Shown one piece after another: positions 45,893-54,304 of a stretch of 64,000 nt of DNA. The stretch covers positions 62,001-126,000 of the forward strand of contig NZ_VDYZ01000006.1 of assembly GCF_007673095.1 (NCBI RefSeq). The letters are read 5' to 3'. The DNA is from Corynebacterium glyciniphilum AJ 3170. Lineage in GTDB: Bacteria > Actinomycetota > Actinomycetes > Mycobacteriales > Mycobacteriaceae. A program made the translations under genes and the position numbers. Position 1 is the first letter of the stretch. Each line of letters starts with the position of its first letter. The notes beneath the pieces are model-generated. The model saw only the letters and a list, made by a program, of their open reading frames with translations, was not told the DNA's origin and ran no database searches.

Positions 45893-46882
45893 ATGAGCGC
45901 CGCGTCTGTTCCTGCACAGTCCACCCCGGTCGTCGTGGTCTGCGGGTCGTTGAACGTCGACACTTTCGTGCGGGTCGACCGGTTTCCGACGGCGGGGGAG
46001 ACGACGATCGCCTCGCCGAACGGCAAAGCCCTGGGCGGCAAGGGAGCCAACCAGGCAGTGGCTGCGGCCCGTTACCTCGACGGCACGGTCATCTTCCAGG
46101 CCACGGTCGGTGCGGACGCAGACGGCGACGCCGCGCTGACCACCCTGACCGACTACGGTGTCGACGTGTCCGCCGTCGCTCGCGCGCCGCAGGACGCCCC
46201 CACCGGTCAGGCGTTCATCATGAACGATCCGGACGGGGAGAACATCATCGTGGTCACCTCCGGAGCCAACGAGTACACCGTCCCGGCGACACAGGACGGC
46301 ATCACCCACGACACCACCGACACCGCCGCCGCCGTGCTGCTGGCCCAGGGCGAACTCACCCCGGAGCACTCCGCGGCCCTGCCACAGCTGGCGCAGCGTC
46401 TCGGAGCCCGGTTCGTCCTGAATCTGGCTCCGGTGACCACCCGGGACCCTGCCCTGCTTGCCACAGCGGATCCGCTGATCCTCAACGAGTCTGAGGCGGC
46501 GGAGGTCTTCAGCACGACGTCGGACGCCACCGCCGTCGCCGACGCCGCTGTCGCCGCAGTAGATGCCGGCGTCGCGATGTCCGTGCTCATCACCCTCGGC
46601 GCCCAGGGGGCGGTCCTGGTCACCGCGGAAGGACGCACGGACATCGGCCCGGTGCCCGCGGACAACGTCGTCGACACCACCGGCGCGGGCGACGCGTTCT
46701 GCGGGACGCTCGCCGCCGCCCTGGCGGAAGGCGAGGACCTCGTCGCGGCGGCACACCTGGCGTCCGCGGCGGGGAGCCTGGCGGTACGCGGCCGAGGCGC
46801 CGCACCGTCCTACGCCGGCCGGGACGAGATTCTCACATTGTTCTCGGACTCGCCGTGGACTGAGGAACATCATCAACTATAG
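45893..46882 (+). CDS. rbsK: Ribokinase (PfkB family)
   Basis: A 329-residue sugar kinase. N-terminal signature GSLNVDTFVRVDRFPTAGET, GGKGANQAVAAARY (sugar binding), and the C-terminal catalytic motif DTTGAGDAFCGTLAAAL with anion hole and base Asp. Phosphorylates ribose or a related sugar to feed the pentose-phosphate pathway. No ribose transporter is adjacent; the next gene is a BASS-type transporter 9 bases downstream. Confidence 0.9.
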   Translation: MSAASVPAQSTPVVVVCGSLNVDTFVRVDRFPTAGETTIASPNGKALGGKGANQAVAAARYLDGTVIFQATVGADADGDAALTTLTDYGVDVSAVARAPQDAPTGQAFIMNDPDGENIIVVTSGANEYTVPATQDGITHDTTDTAAAVLLAQGELTPEHSAALPQLAQRLGARFVLNLAPVTTRDPALLATADPLILNESEAAEVFSTTSDATAVADAAVAAVDAGVAMSVLITLGAQGAVLVTAEGRTDIGPVPADNVVDTTGAGDAFCGTLAAALAEGEDLVAAAHLASAAGSLAVRGRGAAPSYAGRDEILTLFSDSPWTEEHHQL

Positions 46883-46891
46883 TGTCTCACT

Positions 46892-47881
46892 ATGAGGAAC
46901 TTTATTAACCGTATCGTGGGATACCGCCCCGATCTTCTCATCGTGCTGATCGTCCTCGGCGTCGTCCTCGCGCTCGTCTTCCCTGCCCGCGACGGTTTGG
47001 CCGACGTCATGGACTGGGTCGTGAAGATCGCGATCGGCCTGCTGTTCTTTCTCTACGGCGCCCGCCTGTCCACCCGTGAGGCACTCAACGGACTGAAGCA
47101 CTGGCGTCTGCACCTCCTGATCCTGGCGTTCACTTTCGTGGTCTTCCCCCTCGTCGGCCTGGCCCTGATGCCACTCAAGGGTGCGATCGGCGACGACCTC
47201 TACCAGGGGATCCTCTTCCTCACCCTGGTCCCGTCCACGGTGCAGTCCTCAGTCGCCTTCACCTCCATCGCCCGGGGCAACATCCCCGGCGCGATCGTCA
47301 GTGCGTCGGCGTCGAATCTCATCGGCGTCTTCGTGACGCCACTGCTGGTCCTTCTGCTGATGAGCGGCACCGACGGCGGGCTGCACATCGACACCTCCGT
47401 CTTCGTCGACATCGCCCTGCAGCTGCTCGCCCCGTTCATCCTGGGCCAGGTAATGCGCAACGTCCCCGGGGTGGCGACGATCGCCGGGGCGAAACCCACC
47501 GGCTACGTCGACAAGATCTCGATCGGACTGGTCGTCTACGTGGCGTTCTCCGAGGGCATCGTGATGGGCGTGTGGAGTTCGGTGTCCTGGATCGCCATCG
47601 TCGGTATCTGCATCGGCTCCGTGGTCGGCGTCTACGCGATGCTGTGGTTGACCTCCTGGACCGGACGACGCCTCGGCTTCGACTACAAGGACCAGGTGGC
47701 GATCCAGTTCTGCGGGACGAAGAAGTCCCTGGCGTCCGGCCTACCGATCGCGGCCGTGCTCTTCAGCGGTGGCGCGGGCCTGATCATCGTGCCCTTGATG
47801 ATCTTCCACCAGATCCAGCTGATGATCTGCTCGGGACGTGCGGCCACCTACGCCGCGAAGTCTCCGGAGAACACCTGGTAG
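46892..47881 (+). CDS. Bile acid:sodium symporter-family transporter (SBF-like)
   Basis: A 329-residue membrane protein with about 10 helices, of the SBF_like/YfeH branch of the BASS superfamily. Features: LLFFLYGARLSTREAL, LVPSTVQSSVAFTSIARGN and CGTKKSLASGLPIAAVLF (crossover motif). Substrate unknown; pairing with ribokinase could mean uptake of a sugar or organic acid, but that is only context. Starts 9 bases after rbsK. Confidence 0.85.
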   Translation: MRNFINRIVGYRPDLLIVLIVLGVVLALVFPARDGLADVMDWVVKIAIGLLFFLYGARLSTREALNGLKHWRLHLLILAFTFVVFPLVGLALMPLKGAIGDDLYQGILFLTLVPSTVQSSVAFTSIARGNIPGAIVSASASNLIGVFVTPLLVLLLMSGTDGGLHIDTSVFVDIALQLLAPFILGQVMRNVPGVATIAGAKPTGYVDKISIGLVVYVAFSEGIVMGVWSSVSWIAIVGICIGSVVGVYAMLWLTSWTGRRLGFDYKDQVAIQFCGTKKSLASGLPIAAVLFSGGAGLIIVPLMIFHQIQLMICSGRAATYAAKSPENTW

Positions 47882-47903
47882 GCGACCGGTTCCTACGGGC
47901 TCA

Positions 47904-49388
47904 CTACTCCGCTGCACTCCCCGGCACCAGTGCCGCCACCCGGTCGGAGAACCGCCACTCGTCGCGACGTCGGGCGGTACGCTGCACTACCCCACGCTGC
48001 GCGAGCCACGTCATCAGCGACCGGGCGTCCGCCTCGCCGGCCTGCTGCAGCAGGGCCGCCAGCTCGAGATCGACGGTCCCGGCGGCCATCAGATGACGAA
48101 GCACCACCAGTGTCGCCGCGTCGCGGGCCACGCCGCGGCCGTACTCGGCACGCACGGCGCTCAGCAACGAGACGAACTCCATGTCCGGCTCACCGTTGAA
48201 CAGGGTCACATCCACCGCGTCCTCTTTCGCGTCGACGACCGGCGGCTCGAACCCCGCCGACAACATCGCCAACCACATCCGGTCGAAACCGCGGGAGGAC
48301 CACCGTTCCAGCCCCAACAGCTGCATCGCGTTGAGCAGAGCCGGGTTACGTGGCTGCGAGGGGCCGGACAACAGTCGGTCGGCGGTGTTTCCGCCAGGCA
48401 GACCGCCGGGGGAGTGGACCCGGATCATCTGGGGGGACTGGAAGACCACCACCGGCTCAGGACGTGACCAGTCCCGGTGCACCAGGGCGTTGGTGATCGC
48501 CTCGTCGGCGGCGGCCGCCGGGATCGAGGAGTCGTCATGTGCCCTGACCAGGTCACGCAACGATGTCGCCGACAGCACCAACGGCAGGTCCAGGAGTGTC
48601 TCGGTCGGCGGGTGCGCCGACTCCGTGTCGCCGGCCCGGTACAGGTGCCGGGCCCCCGGCGCCCGGTGGAAGAGGAGTTCTGCCGCGACGGTCGGGGCAC
48701 CCCCGTCGGTCAGCAGGTCCAGTTTCGCCAGCAGGCCTGTACCGGTGCTGCCGTCGCCGTTGGGCAGCGTGCCGGCGCGTTGTGCCGTGGCCAGCAGTTC
48801 ACGGCCGGCGGCCAATGCCTCCACGTCATAGTCCTGCAGAGGTACCGACGACGGCTCCGCCGTGTAATCGGGGTTTCCGCGGGCCCGTGCGAGGAGTTCC
48901 TTCGGCTCGCCCTCGAGCGGGAGGCAGGCGTCCCCGACGCGGTGCCGGACGATCTCGTCGGGCCCGGTGTGCACCGCGAGCCCTGCCGGGACGCGTATCA
49001 CGATGATCCGTGCGCCATGCGCGTAGGCGTCCCAGGCGTCCACCGTCAGGTGGGGGCGCGTACCGGTGAAGATCAGGTGTGCGATCTCCGCCGGGTCGCG
49101 GTCGGTGCCGTTGAAGGCATCGGGCCCCGGTGTCCGGTCGGCGATGCCGAAGACGATGAAACCCCGTCCCGCCGAACCGTTGGCGAAGCAGCACGCGGTC
49201 TTGACCAGCATGTCGGCGGCCTTCTCGTCCGGGCGACGCGTCGGGGTGTGGGCAGGATCCTCCTTGAAATCCAGGACGCTGGACTCCAGGTCATCCGCCA
49301 CCGCCCCGTCCAGGATCCGGTCGAGGGCCTCTGCGACATCACGGGGAAGTGCACGTTGACGGCCCGGCGCGTCCCCTGCTGGTTCCAT
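47904..49388 (-). CDS. AlbA_2-domain ATP-binding protein (COG2865-like)
   Basis: A 494-residue protein. The N-terminal AlbA_2/Schlafen-like domain has VLDFKEDPAH and CCFANGSAGRGFIVFGIADR; a middle domain leads to a C-terminal HATPase-like module (DEAITNALVHRDW, VHSPGGLPGG, NPALLNAMQLLGL), ending in a winged helix. Proteins of this architecture are often annotated as regulators or helicase-like and appear in accessory regions; their function is unclear. ATG 49388 is set by homology. The Nudix gene ends 11 bases upstream. Confidence 0.78.
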   Translation of the reverse strand: MEPAGDAPGRQRALPRDVAEALDRILDGAVADDLESSVLDFKEDPAHTPTRRPDEKAADMLVKTACCFANGSAGRGFIVFGIADRTPGPDAFNGTDRDPAEIAHLIFTGTRPHLTVDAWDAYAHGARIIVIRVPAGLAVHTGPDEIVRHRVGDACLPLEGEPKELLARARGNPDYTAEPSSVPLQDYDVEALAAGRELLATAQRAGTLPNGDGSTGTGLLAKLDLLTDGGAPTVAAELLFHRAPGARHLYRAGDTESAHPPTETLLDLPLVLSATSLRDLVRAHDDSSIPAAAADEAITNALVHRDWSRPEPVVVFQSPQMIRVHSPGGLPGGNTADRLLSGPSQPRNPALLNAMQLLGLERWSSRGFDRMWLAMLSAGFEPPVVDAKEDAVDVTLFNGEPDMEFVSLLSAVRAEYGRGVARDAATLVVLRHLMAAGTVDLELAALLQQAGEADARSLMTWLAQRGVVQRTARRRDEWRFSDRVAALVPGSAAE

Positions 49389-49399
49389 GGTCGGAAGGA

Positions 49400-49963
49400 C
49401 TATATCCCGCGGATGTCGCCGGCGACCGGGCGAGACCGCTTCACGTACCCCATCCGTGGCCGGAAGCCCGCCGGATGCTTCAGCTGCGCGACACAGTCGG
49501 CGATGACCAGCCGGAACCTCGGGTCCATCGCCGGCAGCTGGGCAACCGGGAACCATCCGACCTCAACGGACTCCTCGTCATTGACCCGCGGTTCACCGGC
49601 ACTGTCCGGGGTGAGGACGCACCGCACCGTGGTGTCCATGAAACTGCACACGTCCCCGTTGGGATAGGTGACCGGGCCGACCGCACCCGTGCCGATCAGC
49701 GCGTCAACCTCGACCGTCAGGCCCGTTTCTTCGGCGACCTCGCGCACAGCCGCCTCCGCGACCTCCTCACCCGGGTCGATGATGCCGCACACCGGCGTCC
49801 AACGGCCGTCGTCTGCCCGCTTGACCAGCAGGACGTCCGGCGTGGCGAACACCGGCGCGTCCGCCGCCACGTCCCGGACCACGACAGCGGTGACTCCCGG
49901 CAACCACAGTGGTGCGTGGCCGACCTTGTCGCGGAGCTCGGAAATAAAAGACGGGGTACCCAT
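49400..49963 (-). CDS. Nudix hydrolase
   Basis: A 187-residue Nudix protein. The box is G-I-I-D-P-G-E-E ... REVAEETG (GIIDPGEEVAEAAVREVAEE, about residue 64-83), with all catalytic glutamates. N-terminal WLPGVTAVVVRD and C-terminal VGWFPVAQLPAM resemble pyrophosphatases acting on nucleotide derivatives such as ADP-ribose or 8-oxo-dNTP. Substrate not deducible. Same strand as the AlbA_2 gene, 11 bases apart. Confidence 0.9.
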   Translation of the reverse strand: MGTPSFISELRDKVGHAPLWLPGVTAVVVRDVAADAPVFATPDVLLVKRADDGRWTPVCGIIDPGEEVAEAAVREVAEETGLTVEVDALIGTGAVGPVTYPNGDVCSFMDTTVRCVLTPDSAGEPRVNDEESVEVGWFPVAQLPAMDPRFRLVIADCVAQLKHPAGFRPRMGYVKRSRPVAGDIRGI

Positions 49964-50011
49964 GGCAGACGAGTCTAATACCCGCGACGCCGCGGCGCTG
50001 TTCCCCGGACC

Positions 50012-50033
50012 GAGGTTACGGTACCTTTACCTC
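50012..50033 (+). promoter_or_regulatory. Interrupted palindrome directly before the substrate-binding protein gene
   Basis: GAGGT...GGTACC...ACCTC: 18 of 22 positions are self-complementary, and it ends one base before the ATG at 50035. The half-site AGGTTA recalls DtxR boxes, though the spacing does not match the standard 19-base consensus. It may be an iron-type operator on a near-leaderless promoter. Confidence 0.45.
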
Positions 50034-50034
50034 C

Positions 50035-51042
50035 ATGAGACGCTCACTCCTGCGCATCGGCGCCGCCACGACCGCCCTGGCAACGGGAATTGCACTGGCC
50101 GCCTGCACCTCCGACGACGGGGGTACGGACGGCGGCGCTTCCGGTGCCGCCACCTCGACCGCGACCGACACCTTCCCCGTGTCGGTGCCCACCACGTTCG
50201 GCGACATCGAGATCCCCGAACAGCCCACACGGATCGTCGCACTGGGCTGGGGCGACGCCGACATCGCCCTCAACCTGGGCGTCCAACCGGTCGGTGCCAG
50301 CGACTTCCTCGAGTTCGGCGGCGACGGCGTGAGCCCCTGGAACGAGGAGACCTACGATGACTCACCCGAGATCCTCTCCGGCGGCGGCAACCAGGACGTC
50401 GACGTCGAGAAGATCGCAGCGCTCGAACCTGACCTCATCCTCAACGTGAAGTCCGCGAGCGACCAGGAGACCTACGACCAGCTGTCCGCGATCGCGCCGA
50501 CGATCTCCGCCCCCGAGGGCGACGAAGGCTACACCGTGGCCAGGGACACCCAGGTCGACATGATCGCCACGGCGCTCGGCGAATCCGCCGAGGGCGACGA
50601 GATCAACCAGGAGGTCGACGACGCCATCGCGCGCGTCCGGGACGACCATCCGGAGTGGGCCGAGAAGACGGTCTCCGTTGTCTCGAAATACGGTGAAGGC
50701 TGGGCCGCGTACTTCGAGGGCGACGGTCGCATGGACCTGCTGACCTCGCTCGGATTCACCGAAACCGGCAACGTGGAGAAGACGCCGGACACCTTCTTCA
50801 CGCAGCTCTCCGACGAGAACCTCGACACCGCCGACGCGGATGTCGTCGTGGGCTTCCCGATCGGCATCAGCCAGGAGGAGCTCGAGGACCTGGGCCCGTG
50901 GAAGAGTCTCGGCGCTGTGAAGGAGGGCCACGCCATCGTCGCCGACGATGACCTGTCCCAGGCGTTCTCTCTCGGTTCCCCGGACTCCGTGCTGTGGGCG
51001 CTGGAGCAGATCACCCCGAAGCTCGAGGACGTCACGAGCTAG
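50035..51042 (+). CDS. Siderophore-type ABC transporter substrate-binding lipoprotein
   Basis: A 335-residue class III binding protein (FecB/FepB-like). The signal peptide ends at lipobox LAAC (Cys near residue 24), then an Asp/Gly/Ser linker, then VPTTFGDIEIPEQPTRIV, IAALEPDLILNVKSAS (between-domain motif) and the long helix linking two lobes. Captures ferric siderophore or haem outside the cell. No permease or ATPase gene is beside it, so it must use components encoded elsewhere. Confidence 0.9.
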   Translation: MRRSLLRIGAATTALATGIALAACTSDDGGTDGGASGAATSTATDTFPVSVPTTFGDIEIPEQPTRIVALGWGDADIALNLGVQPVGASDFLEFGGDGVSPWNEETYDDSPEILSGGGNQDVDVEKIAALEPDLILNVKSASDQETYDQLSAIAPTISAPEGDEGYTVARDTQVDMIATALGESAEGDEINQEVDDAIARVRDDHPEWAEKTVSVVSKYGEGWAAYFEGDGRMDLLTSLGFTETGNVEKTPDTFFTQLSDENLDTADADVVVGFPIGISQEELEDLGPWKSLGAVKEGHAIVADDDLSQAFSLGSPDSVLWALEQITPKLEDVTS

Positions 51043-51057
51043 GATTCCCGGAGCGTC

Positions 51058-51402
51058 TCAGAACACCAGATTCACCAGCAGCATGTAGATCACCGTGCCG
51101 AACAGGATCGACATCGTCGCTGAGCGACGCCACAGGTGCAGTGCCGCGGTCGCCACCACAGCGATCACGGCCGCGCCGACACCCCCGGGATTCTCCGTGG
51201 AGCTGACCAGGGTGTACATCACCAGCACCGTCATCACACCGGCGGGCATGGCGATCCCCAGCCACGCGACCAGGGCCGACTCGCGGAAGTAGCGCATCGC
51301 CGCGAATGGCAGGGCGCGCAGTAGCAGGGTCACCAGGCCGACCCCGCCGAGGATCAGCAGGGTGTTGGTCAGGTCCACACCGGCGGGAAGGCCGCTACTC
51401 AT
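51058..51402 (-). CDS. Branched-chain amino acid exporter small subunit (AzlD/BrnE)
   Basis: A 114-residue protein with four hydrophobic helices (LLILGGVGLVTLLLRALPF, VAWLGIAMPAGVMTVLVMYTL). AzlD/BrnE forms a two-component exporter of branched-chain amino acids and methionine with AzlC/BrnF. Its ATG lies within the 3' end of azlC (8-base overlap). Confidence 0.9.
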   Translation of the reverse strand: MSSGLPAGVDLTNTLLILGGVGLVTLLLRALPFAAMRYFRESALVAWLGIAMPAGVMTVLVMYTLVSSTENPGGVGAAVIAVVATAALHLWRRSATMSILFGTVIYMLLVNLVF

Positions 51403-52147
51403 CGCCGGACCCCTTTCCGTGTGATCCCCGTGGCCCCTGTGGCCCCTGTGGCCCCTGTGGCCGCTGTGACCTCGGCGGCCACAGGAACCGTCCCACCAGG
51501 TACACGAAGTACAGCGAGAGACCGATCAGCAGCATCTGCTCCCGGCTCACCGCATAACCGACCGCCCCTGCGACGACGGCGACAACGGGGAGCCACACAT
51601 CCCGGCTGACGTCCAACGCCTCGATCGCCAGCACCACGAACAGCGCGGTCAACGCGAAGTCCAGGCCCACCAGATCCAACGGCAGCGCGGAGCCGACCAG
51701 GGCACCGACAACGCCGAAGACCACCCAGGCGGACTGGCAGAACATCTGCACCGCCATGACCCGCGGCTGTGTCCACACGGACTTCTGCTTCGTGGACAGG
51801 ATCGCGTAGGTCTCGTCCGTCAGCGAATAGATGCCGTAGGCCTTCGCCGCCGGCGAGGTCACCGCCTCCACGGGGTAACTCAATCCGTAGAACACGTGGC
51901 GGAAGTTCACCAGGAAGCCGTACAGCGCAGCGGAAAGAGGCGCGACACCACCGGTGACCAGGGTGATCGCCAGGAACTCCATGGACCCGGCGTAGAGCAC
52001 GATGCTGAACACCGGCGTCCACCACCAGGCGAAACCTGTCTGGGTGACCAGGAGTCCGAAAGCCAGCCCCAGGGGGATGAGCCCCAGGGCCACGGTCCAG
52101 CTGTCCTGGATCCCTTTCCTGAACTCCGCCGTGGCGGAAGGGCTCAC
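51395..52147 (-). CDS. Branched-chain amino acid exporter large subunit (AzlC/BrnF)
   Basis: A 250-residue AzlC-family membrane protein: GIQDSWTVALGLIPLGLAFGLL, FSIVLYAGSMEFLAI, FLVNFRHVFYGLSYP and SLTDETYAIL. The GTG start overlaps the pcnA stop (GTGA), with GGGAG 8 bases before it. The C-terminus is unusual: a collagen-like PQGPQGPQGP run made by a 9-base tandem repeat, then a charged tail. With azlD it would export Ile/Leu/Val/Met. No Lrp-type regulator is beside it. Confidence 0.92.
   Translation of the reverse strand: MSPSATAEFRKGIQDSWTVALGLIPLGLAFGLLVTQTGFAWWWTPVFSIVLYAGSMEFLAITLVTGGVAPLSAALYGFLVNFRHVFYGLSYPVEAVTSPAAKAYGIYSLTDETYAILSTKQKSVWTQPRVMAVQMFCQSAWVVFGVVGALVGSALPLDLVGLDFALTALFVVLAIEALDVSRDVWLPVVAVVAGAVGYAVSREQMLLIGLSLYFVYLVGRFLWPPRSQRPQGPQGPQGPRGSHGKGSGDE
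51431..51466. repeat. Nine-base tandem repeat TGGCCCCTG inside azlC
   Basis: Three exact copies of TGGCCCCTG (51431-51457) and a fourth with one change (51458-51466). It encodes the Pro-Gln-Gly repeats near the AzlC C-terminus. In-frame copy changes would alter the tail length without a frameshift. Confidence 0.85.
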
Positions 52148-53598
52148 GTCTGGTTCTCCCACCAGCGTTTCAGTTCGGCGATCGCCTCGTCCCGTTCCAT
52201 GGGGCCACGGTCCAGGCGTAGCTCCTTGAGGAACGCCCACGCCTTGCCGACCGCGGGTCCGGGCGGCAGGTCGAGGATGGTCATGATCTCGTTGCCGTCC
52301 AGGTCGGGCCGGACGGCGTCGAGATCCTCCTGTTCCTTGAGTTCGACGATGCGGGTGTCGAGGTCCTCGACCGCGCGCTGCAGGCGGGCGGCCTTGCGCT
52401 TGTTCCGGGTGGTGCAGTCGGCACGGACGATGACCTGCAGCTGGGGGAGGAGGTCGCCGGCGTCGGCGACATAGCGCCGCACCGCCGAATCGGTCCATGC
52501 ACCGTCACCGTAACCGTGGAAACGCATGTGCAGGAATACCAGTTGACCGATGTCCTGGATCTGCCGTTTCGGGTACTTCAGCGCCTTGAGGCGCCGACGG
52601 GTCATCCGGGCACCGACCACCTCGTGGTGGTGGAACGTCACCGCACCGGAGTCGGTGAATTCGCGGGTGTCGGGTTTGCCGATGTCGTGCATCAGTGCGG
52701 CCCACCGCAGCACGAGCCGGTCGGCGTCCGAGACCTCCGAGGCGTCTCCCATGCGCCCCTCCAGCTCCGTCGCGTTACGCAGGACCTGGAGTGAGTGGGC
52801 GTAGACGTCCTTGTGCTGGCGGTGCTCGTCCTGGGTGAGTTTCAGGGCAGGCAGTTCCGGCAGGACGTGGTCGGCGAGCCCGGTGTCGACCATCATGTCC
52901 AGGCCCGTCCACGGCTCCGCACCGAGCATGAGCTTGTTCAGCTCGGCAGCGACCCGTTCAGCGGTGATCCGACCGATCTGGTCGGCCATGTCGGTCATGG
53001 CGGTGCGCACCCGGTCGGCCACGGTGAACCCCAGCTGGGAGGCGAAGCGGCAGGCGCGGAGCATGCGCAGCGGATCATCGTGGAAGGACTGCTCGGGGGC
53101 GGCCGGGGTGTCGAGCACTCCGGCGACGAGGTCGTCGAGCCCGTTCAGCGGGTCGCGGAGCTCGTGGCCGCCGTCTGCGGAGAGTTCGAGGGCGATGGCG
53201 TTGCAGCGGAAGTCGCGGCGCACCAGGTCGCCGTCCAGTGTGTCGCCGAAGGTGACCTCGGGATTGCGTGACGCCCCGTCGTAGGCGTCGGCGCGGAACG
53301 TGGTGATCTCGACGATCAGGCCGTGGAACATCGCCGACACGGTGCCGAACTCGATGCCGGTGTCCCAGACGGTCTCGGCGACCTCGTCGAGGATCGTGGT
53401 GACGGCCTCCGGCCGTGCGTCGGTGGTGAAGTCCAGGTCGAAGTCGTGCTCGGTGAGGCGCCCGAGCAGCGCGTCGCGGACAGAGCCGCCGACGAGGTAG
53501 AGCCGGTGGCCACGGGCGGCGAACGCCTCCGCCAGTGCGGTGAGCGTCCGGTCGGTCCTGTCGTTGTCCTTCACCGCAGACCATGCGGTGGCGAGCAT
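52144..53598 (-). CDS. pcnA: CCA tRNA nucleotidyltransferase / PcnA family
   Basis: A 484-residue class II nucleotidyltransferase adding CCA to tRNA 3' ends. Head motif LYLVGGSVRDALLGR and HDFDLDFTTDA (metal-binding Asp pair), RRDFRCNAIAL, DDPLRMLRACRFA, then an HD domain (WAALMHDIGKPDTRE) and C-terminal helices. The start is ATG 53598 by family length. A GTG at 53640 preceded by TAAAAT could be a leaderless alternative. Divergent from the MutT-like gene, as in mycobacteria (Rv3907c/Rv3908). Confidence 0.93.
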   Translation of the reverse strand: MLATAWSAVKDNDRTDRTLTALAEAFAARGHRLYLVGGSVRDALLGRLTEHDFDLDFTTDARPEAVTTILDEVAETVWDTGIEFGTVSAMFHGLIVEITTFRADAYDGASRNPEVTFGDTLDGDLVRRDFRCNAIALELSADGGHELRDPLNGLDDLVAGVLDTPAAPEQSFHDDPLRMLRACRFASQLGFTVADRVRTAMTDMADQIGRITAERVAAELNKLMLGAEPWTGLDMMVDTGLADHVLPELPALKLTQDEHRQHKDVYAHSLQVLRNATELEGRMGDASEVSDADRLVLRWAALMHDIGKPDTREFTDSGAVTFHHHEVVGARMTRRRLKALKYPKRQIQDIGQLVFLHMRFHGYGDGAWTDSAVRRYVADAGDLLPQLQVIVRADCTTRNKRKAARLQRAVEDLDTRIVELKEQEDLDAVRPDLDGNEIMTILDLPPGPAVGKAWAFLKELRLDRGPMERDEAIAELKRWWENQT

Positions 53599-53695
53599 TG
53601 TCGCTGCGTCCTGATTCTCCTGCGTCTGGCGTCCCGTCACCCCCCGGATTTTACAGTTCCCACAAACCGCCCCGCAGGCACTACCCTTGTTCTCC

Positions 53696-54304
53696 ATGAA
53701 CCAACGGCGTAATCGCTCTGGCCGCTCCGGCGGGAGCTCCTCACGGCCGGACCAACGCCGGTCTCCGGCACGCTCCGTTCAGCAGCGTGACCACAGTGAA
53801 CTGCCGACCTCGGTGGAGACCAGCGCCGGCGGTCTCGTGCTGTCGGGGCTCGCCGAAGCGGTACGGGGGGACGGGTCGGTGGACCTGTCGCGGATGTACG
53901 TCGCCCTCATCGGACGTCTGGACCGTCGCGGACGGTTGCTGTGGTCGATCCCGAAGGGCCACATCGAACCGGACGAGTCCCACCACACCACCGCGGAACG
54001 TGAGGTGTGGGAGGAGACCGGTGTGAGTGGGGAGGTCGTCAGCGATCTCGGGACGATCGACTACTGGTTCGTCTCGGAGGGGCGCCGGATCCACAAGACG
54101 GTGCACCACCACCTGCTGCGCTACGTCGACGGTGACCTCAATGACGAGGACCCTGAGGTCACCGAGGTGGCGTGGCTGCCGGTGAGCAACCTCGTCGAGC
54201 GTCTCGCCTACGCCGATGAACGCAAGCTCGCCCGTCAGGCCCACGACCGGTTGCCCGACCTCGCCCGCGCGGAGGCGAAGGCCGGGCGACGTACCCCGCG
54301 GTAG
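53696..54304 (+). CDS. Nudix hydrolase, MutT4-like
   Basis: A 202-residue Nudix protein positioned like mycobacterial Rv3908 (mutT4) next to pcnA. A basic, disordered N-terminus of about 40 residues precedes TSAGGLVLSG. The Nudix box is GHIEPDESHHTTAEREVWEETG, with REVWEETG complete. C-terminus VAWLPVSNLVERLAY. Likely cleaves a damaged or signalling nucleotide. It overlaps the next gene by one base (TAGTG), beginning an operon with DUF6049 and murJ. Confidence 0.9.
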   Translation: MNQRRNRSGRSGGSSSRPDQRRSPARSVQQRDHSELPTSVETSAGGLVLSGLAEAVRGDGSVDLSRMYVALIGRLDRRGRLLWSIPKGHIEPDESHHTTAEREVWEETGVSGEVVSDLGTIDYWFVSEGRRIHKTVHHHLLRYVDGDLNDEDPEVTEVAWLPVSNLVERLAYADERKLARQAHDRLPDLARAEAKAGRRTPR

